From NCBI GenBank assembly GCA_028701435.1, contig JAQVQT010000082.1, positions 1-7,854 on the forward strand: DNA of 7,854 nt, in the 5' to 3' direction. Position numbers and translations under genes: made by a program. Of the stretch, positions 1-7,854 are shown one piece after another. Numbering within the stretch: the first letter of the stretch is position 1; every line of letters begins with the position of its first letter. The notes under the pieces are model-generated. The model saw nothing but the letters and a program-made list of their open reading frames with translations, was not told the origin of the DNA and searched no databases. This DNA comes from Smithellaceae bacterium. GTDB taxonomy: Bacteria > Desulfobacterota > Syntrophia > Syntrophales > Smithellaceae.

Positions 1-32
1 ATCAGATTACGTCTGGATATTTTTTCATCCAT
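1..32 (-). CDS. Start of an unknown protein, possible Tat-exported protein (5' fragment only)
   Basis: Ten complete codons are visible, reading MDEKISRRNL, before the gene leaves the window at base 1. The ATG is at 32-30. A purine-rich ribosome-binding site (AGGAGG, about 8 bases upstream) precedes it, and a near-consensus promoter lies about 115 bases upstream, so this is a real gene start. The SRRNL stretch five residues from the start resembles the beginning of a twin-arginine (Tat) export signal, whose usual form is S/T-R-R-x-F-L-K. The hydrophobic segment that would confirm this is outside the window. The product cannot be identified. It has its own promoter and is separated from purF by about 350 bases, so it is probably not part of the nucleotide operon. 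Confidence 0.6.
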   Translation of the reverse strand, partial: MDEKISRRNL

Positions 33-146
33 GCCTTTTCCCTCCTCCCATGTTATCAGACGGCTAAACGTAAAATGCTCAAGACAATCCTGGATGGCGC
101 CCCGTAATAAATTTTTTTGATCAGAATATCTTTTTTTGTGCGTTTG

Positions 147-175
147 AGTATATGGAGCGGCACAGGGTGTGTCAA
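147..175 (-). promoter_or_regulatory. Sigma-70-type promoter for the gene starting at 32
   Basis: On the minus strand the sequence has a perfect -35 box TTGACA (175-170), a spacer of exactly 17 bases, and a -10 box TATACT (152-147) with five of six consensus positions. Transcription would begin near 140-141, leaving a leader of roughly 108 bases, A-rich in its first half and purine-rich near the start codon. It points toward the partial gene at 1-32 and away from purF. The match is far better than anything else seen in the non-coding parts of the window. It is predicted from sequence alone. Confidence 0.72.
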
Positions 176-184
176 GAAGATTCC

Positions 185-198
185 AGCCACCGGTGGCT
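185..198. repeat. 14-base perfect palindrome next to the promoter
   Basis: AGCCACCGGTGGCT is its own reverse complement over all 14 bases. It ends nine bases upstream of the -35 box of the promoter at 147-175, a position where activators or repressors often bind. It could also fold as a five-pair stem with a CCGG loop, but no strong T-run follows on either strand, so it is a poor intrinsic terminator. A binding-site role is inference from position and symmetry. Confidence 0.35.
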
Positions 199-294
199 CA
201 GATCGCCGCAGTCCAGGTGCGGAAGCGGCGGATGAAATCATTTACGAATAACTAAACAGGCAACCCGAAAGGCCGCCGAGAGGCTCTGATATTT

Positions 295-350
295 CAAGGG
301 GTGTAATCGGGCGAAGGTAAGCGATAATAAGTGGTTGCAACCCCTTGTTC
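295..350. repeat. Inverted repeat with a 20-base unit shared with carA 3' end
   Basis: The left arm CAAGGGGT (295-302) pairs with ACCCCTTG (340-347) across a 37-base centre. The right part, 331-350, reads GTGGTTGCAACCCCTTGTTC and is identical, in the same orientation, to 6925-6944 inside the end of carA. Both places have the same plan: CAAGGGGT on the left, GTGGTTGCAACCCCTTG on the right. This copy has a longer, degenerate centre. It lies 31-86 bases beyond the purF stop. No T-run follows on the minus strand, so it is not a standard intrinsic terminator. It looks like a copy of a dispersed palindromic repeat, perhaps decayed. Confidence 0.6.
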
Positions 351-360
351 CGGCGCATGG

Positions 361-381
361 GGAACGGCCGCGACCGTTTCC
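361..381 (-). other. Small hairpin at the purF stop codon
   Basis: GGAACGG (361-367) can pair with CCGTTTCC (374-381), with one bulged base and a six-base loop. On the transcribed minus strand the hairpin begins at the last base of the purF stop codon. A C-rich stretch follows rather than a T-run, so it lacks the second half of an intrinsic terminator. It may help mark the mRNA end or may be chance. Confidence 0.25.
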
Positions 382-1808
382 TATTTTATTTCCATGCAGA
401 ATTTGTCGATTTTTTCCGGCGGTTCGATGGGATAGTCGCCGGTGTAACAGGCCAGACAGAAGCATTCTTTCGGCAAGCCGGTGGCTCGAACCATGCCATC
501 CACGGTCAGGTAGTGCAGCGAATCCAATCCAATGAATTCGGCAATGGCTTTCTCTTTTTCCTTTTTGGCGGCAATCAACTCCCCCTTGGATGAAAAATCG
601 ATGCCGTAAGGACACGGAAACATCGTGGGCGGACAACTGATCACCATGTGGAGTTCTTTGATGCCGATCCCCTGTAGATGTTTCACACGATTGCGGCTCG
701 TGGTGCCGCGAATGATGGAATCTTCAACAATCAAAACTTTTTTTCCTTCCAAAAGCGGCTTAACCGGGTTGAGCTTGACACGCACGGCAAAATCGCGCAT
801 GGGCTGCGTGGGCTGAATAAACGTGCGGCCGACGTAATGATTGCGGATCATGCCCATTTCAAAAGGGATGCCGCTTTCCTCGGCAAAACCCAATGCTGCG
901 TAATTTCCTGAATCCGGGAAGGGCATGACCATATCCACATCCGGACAGTATTCCCGAGCCAGTTCATGCCCCAGCCGCTTGCGGCACAGATAAACGTTTC
1001 GGCCGAAAATCTGGCTGTCGGGACGGGCAAAGTAAATCAGCTCGAAAATGCAGTGGCAGTGTTTCATGGCTGGAAAAGGCTTCAGGCTCTTGCAGCCGTT
1101 GGAATCGATGATCAGGATTTCACCCGGTTCAACGTCCCGGAGATACTCGGCGCCCACCAGATCAAACGCGCAGGTTTCCGAGGCGACCACCCAGCCGCCG
1201 TTCAGTTTTCCCAGCGCCAGCGGCCGGAAGCCCCGCGGATCGCGGGCGGCAATAATTTTGTTCCGGGTCAGCATAACCAGGCTGTAAGCGCCTTCCACCT
1301 GCGCGAGCGCTAGGGAAAGCGCTTTCTCCAATCCCTTTTTCAAATGCGGCGCCATGAGATGGATGACCACTTCGCTGTCCATGGTCGATTGGAAAATCGA
1401 CCCCCTTCCTTCCAGTTCAGAACGCAACGGCTGGGCGTTCACAATATTGCCGTTATGCGCCAGCGCGTAATATTCGTCGCCGACATGCGCCAAAAAAGGC
1501 TGCGCATTGGACAGCGTGGAGGAACCGGTTGTGGAATAGCGCACGTGGCCGACGGCCAGCGTGCCCGGAAGTTTTTGCAAAATGGATTCCTTGAAAACTC
1601 CGGAGGCAAGCCCCATCCCTTTATGTTCGGAAACATTGCAGCCGTCGGATGAAACGATGCCCGCCGATTCCTGCCCGCGATGCTGCAGCGCAAAAAGACC
1701 GAAGTAGGTTATGCGCGCCGCGTCCTCATGCCCGTAAAGGGCAAACACACCGCACGCCTCGCGGGGACGGCTGGAATCATTGTGTTCATCTTCAACAAAG
1801 GGCAGCAT
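381..1808 (-). CDS. purF: Amidophosphoribosyltransferase (glutamine PRPP amidotransferase), Fe-S type
   Basis: This enzyme makes 5-phosphoribosylamine from PRPP and glutamine, the first committed step of purine synthesis. The chosen ATG gives 475 residues. An 18-residue leader precedes EACGVF, so Cys19 should become the N-terminal nucleophile after propeptide removal. The Ntn glutaminase domain covers about residues 19-245 and includes RGQE (44-47), the GHVRYSTTG segment (87-95) and HNGN (118-121). The phosphoribosyltransferase domain follows, with the PRPP motif KVLIVEDSIIRGTTS (357-371). Cysteines 253, 399, 451 and 454 align with the four ligands of the 4Fe-4S cluster in Bacillus-type PurF. 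The frame is open upstream to 1925, but those 39 codons run through palindromic repeats and lack a good ribosome-binding site, so the 1808 start is preferred. It is the last gene of the cluster, 147 bases after carB. Confidence 0.97.
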   Translation of the reverse strand: MLPFVEDEHNDSSRPREACGVFALYGHEDAARITYFGLFALQHRGQESAGIVSSDGCNVSEHKGMGLASGVFKESILQKLPGTLAVGHVRYSTTGSSTLSNAQPFLAHVGDEYYALAHNGNIVNAQPLRSELEGRGSIFQSTMDSEVVIHLMAPHLKKGLEKALSLALAQVEGAYSLVMLTRNKIIAARDPRGFRPLALGKLNGGWVVASETCAFDLVGAEYLRDVEPGEILIIDSNGCKSLKPFPAMKHCHCIFELIYFARPDSQIFGRNVYLCRKRLGHELAREYCPDVDMVMPFPDSGNYAALGFAEESGIPFEMGMIRNHYVGRTFIQPTQPMRDFAVRVKLNPVKPLLEGKKVLIVEDSIIRGTTSRNRVKHLQGIGIKELHMVISCPPTMFPCPYGIDFSSKGELIAAKKEKEKAIAEFIGLDSLHYLTVDGMVRATGLPKECFCLACYTGDYPIEPPEKIDKFCMEIK

Positions 1809-1815
1809 TTTGCGT

Positions 1816-1819
1816 CTCC
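1816..1819 (-). promoter_or_regulatory. Ribosome-binding site that fixes the purF start
   Basis: GGAG on the minus strand lies seven bases before the ATG at 1808-1806. This is standard spacing and favours the 475-residue PurF over the longer reading that starts within the repeats. Confidence 0.75.
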
Positions 1820-1825
1820 AAATTT

Positions 1826-1920
1826 CCCCTCCCCCTGCGGGACGCGTGCCCTTTAGGGTAGGGGATTCAGGGGAGGGGTATTTCACCCTCACCCCAGCCC
1901 TCTCCCTTCGAGGGAGAGGG
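1826..1920. repeat. REP-like palindrome cluster between carB and purF
   Basis: Two hairpins lie in the 147-base gap. The outer arms CCCCTCCCC (1826-1834) and GGGGAGGGG (1870-1878) pair around a centre containing GTGCCCTTTAGGGTA (1846-1860). A second hairpin has a perfect ten-pair stem, CCCTCTCCCT (1898-1907) with AGGGAGAGGG (1911-1920), around a TCG loop. The 15-mer recurs exactly at 5246-5260 in the gap before carB. Such short GC-rich palindromes in gaps between co-directional genes resemble repetitive extragenic palindromes. In transcripts they could slow 3'-to-5' decay of the upstream carB message, but no T-run makes either a standard terminator. A family assignment would need the whole genome. 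Confidence 0.75.
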
Positions 1921-1955
1921 AGCAAGTTGCAGGGAACGGTCGCGATAACCTATCC

Positions 1956-5162
<3,207 letters not shown>

Positions 5163-5185
5163 TATTTTTTACCAATTTCTTTTTT

Positions 5186-5325
5186 CCCCCTCCCCGAACC
5201 CCTCCCACAAGGGGAGGGGAAACAGAGGGATACCCTCTCCCACTTGTGCCCTTTAGGGTATCGAGGTTCAAGCTGACCATTGTGCGCCTCCCCGCCCCTG
5301 GTGGGCGGGGATGGAGGGGAGGGGG
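5186..5325. repeat. REP-like palindrome cluster between guaA and carB
   Basis: Most of the 169-base gap is symmetrical sequence. CCCCTCCC (5199-5206) pairs with GGGAGGGG (5212-5219). GATACCCT (5229-5236) pairs with AGGGTATC (5255-5262) over an 18-base loop. CCCCGCCC (5290-5297) pairs with GGGCGGGG (5303-5310) over a five-base loop. The middle hairpin contains GTGCCCTTTAGGGTA (5246-5260), identical to 1846-1860 beyond carB. No promoter or T-tailed terminator was seen for the minus strand. The array is therefore probably transcribed as part of the cluster mRNA. Its effect on carB expression is unknown. Confidence 0.75.
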
Positions 5326-5331
5326 AATGTT

Positions 5332-6861
5332 CTATTCCCACTCAATCGTGCTGGGCGGTTTGGAGCTGACGTCATACACCACGCGGTTGATGCCGCGCAC
5401 TTCATTGATGATGCGTGTGGAAACGCGCGCCAGCAGGTCCTGCGGCAGTCTCGCCCAGTCCGCCGTCATGGCATCGTCGCTGGTCACGGCCCGAATGGCC
5501 ACAATATTTTCATACGTGCGCTGATCCCCCATGATGCCGACGCTTTTCAGCGGCAGGAGAATGGTAAACGACTGCCACAGCTTGTAGTAAAGATTCGCCG
5601 CGCGGATTTCCTCGATCAGGATCGTATCGGCCTTGCGCAATACGGACAGGCGCTGCGCGGTCACATCTCCGATGATGCGGATGGCCAGACCCGGCCCCGG
5701 GAAGGGCTGACGCCAGACCACATCGTCGGCCAGACCCAGCTCTTTGCCCAGCAGGCGAACTTCGTCTTTGAACAAGTGTTTCAGCGGCTCCACCAGTTGC
5801 AGCTTCATGGTTTTCGGCAGACCGCCGACATTGTGATGGGACTTGATCACCGCGCTGGGGCCGCCGAAAGCGGAACGCGATTCGATCAGATCCGGATACA
5901 AGGTCCCCTGCGCCAGAAATTTCACCCCTTTGATTTTGCGCGCCTCGGCGTCAAAGACTTCAATAAAGGTGCGGCCGATGATTTTGCGTTTCCGTTCGGG
6001 CTCGATCACGCCTTTGAGTTTTTTCAGAAAAAGCTTTCCCGACCGGGAAAAATGCAAATTGATGCGCAGATGTTTTTTGAACATGCTGATGACGCGCTCA
6101 GCTTCGTTTGCCCGCAGCACGCCGTTATCGACAAACACACAGGTCAGCTGACGGCCGATGGCGCGGTGCAGCAAGACGGCCGCGACGGACGAATCCACCC
6201 CGCCGGAAAGCCCCAAAATGACTTTTTCCGAACCCACCTGCCTGCGAATATCATCGACGGCATGGGTGACAAATGATTTCATCGACCAGGATTTTTTGCA
6301 GCGGCAGACGGCGAAAAGGAAATTGGCCAGCATTTTTTTGCCGTTCTCCGTGTGAACGACTTCGGGATGAAACTGCAGGCCGTAAAACCGGCTTTTAACA
6401 TTTTCGATGGCCGCGACCGGCGTATTGGACGTGGAGGCGGTGATGGAAAAACCATCCGGTAGTTCGCCGATGGAATCGCCGTGGCTCATCCAGCATTGTG
6501 TTTTTTTCTTGACGCCTGCAAACAGGCCTTTTTGTTTGTTAACAGAAAGTTCGGCAAAGCCGTATTCCCGCTTTTTTGAACGGATGACTTTACCGCCCAG
6601 AGAATCAACCATGTATTGAAGGCCGTAGCAGATGCCCAAAATCGGCAGACCCAGGCCGAAAATGCCGCGATCCACGCGCGGCGCGCCCTTTGAGTAGATG
6701 CTGGCCGGACCGCCGGAGAGAATGATGCCTTCCGGCGTGAGCGCTTCTATGTCCGGAATGGAAATCGTCGGCGGCTCAATCTGGCAATACACGTGATGCT
6801 CGCGCACGCGCCTGGCAATCAACTGGTTATACTGTGAACCGAAATCGATGATTAATATCAA
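5332..6861 (-). CDS. guaA: GMP synthase (glutamine-hydrolysing)
   Basis: GuaA aminates XMP to GMP with glutamine and ATP. With the TTG start at 6861-6859 the protein has 509 residues and begins MILIIDFGSQYNQLIARRVRE, the normal family start. The class I glutaminase domain (about 1-185) has GICYG with nucleophile Cys78, and H165/E167 in QFHPEVVHT complete the triad. The ATP-pyrophosphatase domain follows, with the P-loop SGGVDSS (219-225). The C-terminal dimerisation domain carries RQPFPGPGLAIR (384-395) and ends KPPSTIEWE, as is typical. Longer readings from an ATG at 6894 or a TTG at 6903 would add 11-14 residues from sequence overlapping carA and its repeat, and are less likely. The gene starts four bases after the carA stop, which suggests translational coupling. 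Around residues 267-275 (NLHFSRSGK) the wording departs from the usual VDAS-type segment, but no catalytic motif is lost. Confidence 0.97.
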   Translation of the reverse strand: MILIIDFGSQYNQLIARRVREHHVYCQIEPPTISIPDIEALTPEGIILSGGPASIYSKGAPRVDRGIFGLGLPILGICYGLQYMVDSLGGKVIRSKKREYGFAELSVNKQKGLFAGVKKKTQCWMSHGDSIGELPDGFSITASTSNTPVAAIENVKSRFYGLQFHPEVVHTENGKKMLANFLFAVCRCKKSWSMKSFVTHAVDDIRRQVGSEKVILGLSGGVDSSVAAVLLHRAIGRQLTCVFVDNGVLRANEAERVISMFKKHLRINLHFSRSGKLFLKKLKGVIEPERKRKIIGRTFIEVFDAEARKIKGVKFLAQGTLYPDLIESRSAFGGPSAVIKSHHNVGGLPKTMKLQLVEPLKHLFKDEVRLLGKELGLADDVVWRQPFPGPGLAIRIIGDVTAQRLSVLRKADTILIEEIRAANLYYKLWQSFTILLPLKSVGIMGDQRTYENIVAIRAVTSDDAMTADWARLPQDLLARVSTRIINEVRGINRVVYDVSSKPPSTIEWE

Positions 6862-6865
6862 ACTG

Positions 6866-7854
6866 TTATCTCCCCTCTTTTTCACATCCAGCATTGAGAA
6901 CAAGGGGTCTTGCCACCCGCATGGGTGGTTGCAACCCCTTGTTCTGCTTCATCATGTCAACAAACTGCGCAAACAAATATTCCGTATCGCGCGGCCCCGG
7001 AGCCGCTTCGGGATGGTATTGCACGCTCATGGCCGCGGAAAGCGTCATGCCTTCGGAAGTCGCGTCGTTTAAATTCGTGTAGGATTTTTCAGCTTTCCCC
7101 GCAACCGATTCCGGCGCCACTACAAAACCGTGATTCTGGGACGTGATTTCGACCCGGCCCGTTTCCAGATTCTTGACGGGTTGATTAATGCCGTGATGGC
7201 CGAATTTCAACTTTTCCGTATAACCGCCAAGCGCCTGGCCGATCATCTGATGCCCCAGGCAGATGCCGAATACCGGCGCCTTTCCGATCACGTCGCGGAC
7301 CGCATCCACAATATAGGGAAGCGCGGCCGGATCGCCCGGGCCGTTCGACAGCAGCACACCGTCGGGCTGGTGGGATAAAATCTGAGCGCCGGTTGAACAG
7401 GCGGGGACAACGACAACGTCGCATCCATGGCTTTCCAGAAGCCTTAAAATATTATATTTGACGCCGCAGTCGATCACAACAACCCGCATTTTTCTGCCGG
7501 GCTTTTGGGCGGGAATCCTGCTTTCAGACGGAGCGCCTTTCTGCCACCAATAGGGTTTCCGGCAGGAGACGTCCCGCACCAGATCGCGCCCGACCAGACC
7601 CGGATAGGCCCGCACTTTTGTAAGCAACTCGGGGATGTTTTTCGTCTCCGTGGTAATCATCCCCTTCATGGAACCTGTCAGGCGCAGACGGCGCGTGAGC
7701 GCGCGTGTGTCGATGCCGGTGAGTCCGATCTTGCCGGAATCTTCCAGAAAGGATTTTAAACTTTTTTTCATCCGCCAGTTGCTGGGATGGTCTTGATACT
7801 CCCTGACGATGAAACCTTCCAGATGAAGGCCCGCCGATTCCATGTCCTCATCGT
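6866..7854 (-). CDS. carA: Carbamoyl phosphate synthase, small (glutaminase) subunit, 5' end outside window
   Basis: CarA hydrolyses glutamine and channels ammonia to CarB. The frame is open to the window edge; the first visible residues are DEDMESAG, matching a region about 65 residues into E. coli CarA. The earliest ATG in view (7843) is therefore internal, not the start. The visible part covers the end of the small N-terminal domain, including GIDTRALTRRLR, and the class I glutaminase domain. That domain has SNGPGDP, GICLGHQ with the nucleophile Cys codon at 7259-7261, the FGHHGINQPVK and TSQNHGF segments, and the His/Glu pair in QYHPEA. After FVDMMK, where the family usually ends, the protein runs on for about 26 residues encoded mostly by the hairpin repeat at 6897-6945. 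The TAA stop (6868-6866) is four bases before guaA. Confidence 0.97.
   Translation of the reverse strand, partial: DEDMESAGLHLEGFIVREYQDHPSNWRMKKSLKSFLEDSGKIGLTGIDTRALTRRLRLTGSMKGMITTETKNIPELLTKVRAYPGLVGRDLVRDVSCRKPYWWQKGAPSESRIPAQKPGRKMRVVVIDCGVKYNILRLLESHGCDVVVVPACSTGAQILSHQPDGVLLSNGPGDPAALPYIVDAVRDVIGKAPVFGICLGHQMIGQALGGYTEKLKFGHHGINQPVKNLETGRVEITSQNHGFVVAPESVAGKAEKSYTNLNDATSEGMTLSAAMSVQYHPEAAPGPRDTEYLFAQFVDMMKQNKGLQPPMRVARPLVLNAGCEKEGR
6870..6876 (-). promoter_or_regulatory. Ribosome-binding site that fixes the guaA TTG start
   Basis: On the minus strand AGGGGAG, lying within the last codons of carA (GAG GGG AGA), ends eight bases before the TTG at 6861-6859. The overlap of this site with the carA end fits termination-reinitiation from carA to guaA. 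Confidence 0.7.
6897..6945. repeat. Long hairpin repeat inside the 3' end of carA
   Basis: AGAACAAGGGGT (6897-6908) is perfectly complementary to ACCCCTTGTTCT (6934-6945). After a small internal loop, CCACCC (6913-6918) pairs with GGGTGG (6923-6928) around a GCAT tetraloop. The element is 49 bases long and lies wholly inside the carA reading frame. Bases 6925-6944 are identical to 331-350 beyond purF. The same unit in two separate sites implies a dispersed repeat rather than local chance. In mRNA it would form a strong hairpin about 20 bases before the guaA ribosome-binding site. Confidence 0.8.

Noticed and set aside
27..51. Eight-codon leader reading (ATG at 51) overlapping the start of the partial gene
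   Set aside because: No ribosome-binding site precedes it and the frame simply follows the purine-rich Shine-Dalgarno stretch; probably chance.
117..130. FNR/CRP-like site TTGAT-N4-ATATC
   Set aside because: Only the first half-site matches, and it would lie downstream of the predicted transcription start; T-rich background makes chance matches likely.
56..241. 61-codon minus-strand frame upstream of the partial gene
   Set aside because: It runs straight through the promoter at 147-175 and the palindrome at 185-198, and has no recognisable ribosome-binding site or family.
200..380. Intrinsic terminator after purF
   Set aside because: Several hairpins can be drawn but none is followed by a T-run on the minus strand; termination may be Rho-dependent or lie elsewhere.
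1809..1925. 39-codon N-terminal extension of purF
   Set aside because: The extra codons are the palindromic repeats read through; the proper ribosome-binding site serves the ATG at 1808.
5163..5331. Internal promoter for carB
   Set aside because: A TTGAAC near 5265-5275 has no acceptable -10 box at proper spacing, and the rest is palindromic GC-rich sequence.
5311..6276. 321-codon plus-strand open frame opposite guaA
   Set aside because: It is antisense to the conserved guaA gene, and its start lies in the palindrome array; it has no recognisable domain.

Overview
The window is a bacterial chromosomal segment of core nucleotide-biosynthesis genes, all read on the minus strand. In transcription order (high to low coordinates) they are carA (5' end outside the window), guaA, carB and purF. 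After these come a non-coding gap of about 350 bases and the first ten codons of another minus-strand gene that leaves the window at base 1. No mobile genes, CRISPR array, rRNA or tRNA were found. The host cannot be named from this sequence. A PurF with a cleavable propeptide and all four iron-sulfur cysteines, many short GC-rich palindromes, and protein wording close to that of anaerobic deltaproteobacteria (Desulfobacterota) make such a host plausible, but this is a weak inference.

Layout by coordinate. 1-32: start of an unknown gene with a possible twin-arginine signal. 33-380: non-coding; holds a near-consensus sigma-70-type promoter for that gene (147-175), a 14-base perfect palindrome just upstream of it, and an inverted repeat containing a 20-base unit found again inside carA. 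381-1808: purF. 1809-1955: gap filled by REP-like palindromes. 1956-5162: carB, full length, GTG start. 5163-5331: second palindrome-rich gap, sharing an exact 15-mer with the first. 5332-6861: guaA, best started at a TTG four bases after the carA stop. 6866-7854: carA, whose last codons lie in a long hairpin repeat.

Functionally the cluster joins three glutamine-dependent amidotransferases. CarA is a class I triad enzyme that feeds ammonia to CarB to make carbamoyl phosphate for pyrimidines and arginine. GuaA is a class I triad enzyme that makes GMP from XMP. PurF is a class II N-terminal-cysteine enzyme that commits PRPP to purines. CarB keeps the residues expected to bind UMP/IMP and ornithine, so cross-regulation between the pathways is plausible at protein level. 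No promoter was seen inside the cluster, so transcription probably starts upstream of the window.

The less ordinary points are the palindromic repeat that supplies the C-terminal tail of CarA and recurs after purF, the matched palindromic spacers on both sides of carB, and the order carA-guaA-carB-purF. I see no evidence for a new defence, mobile or regulatory system.
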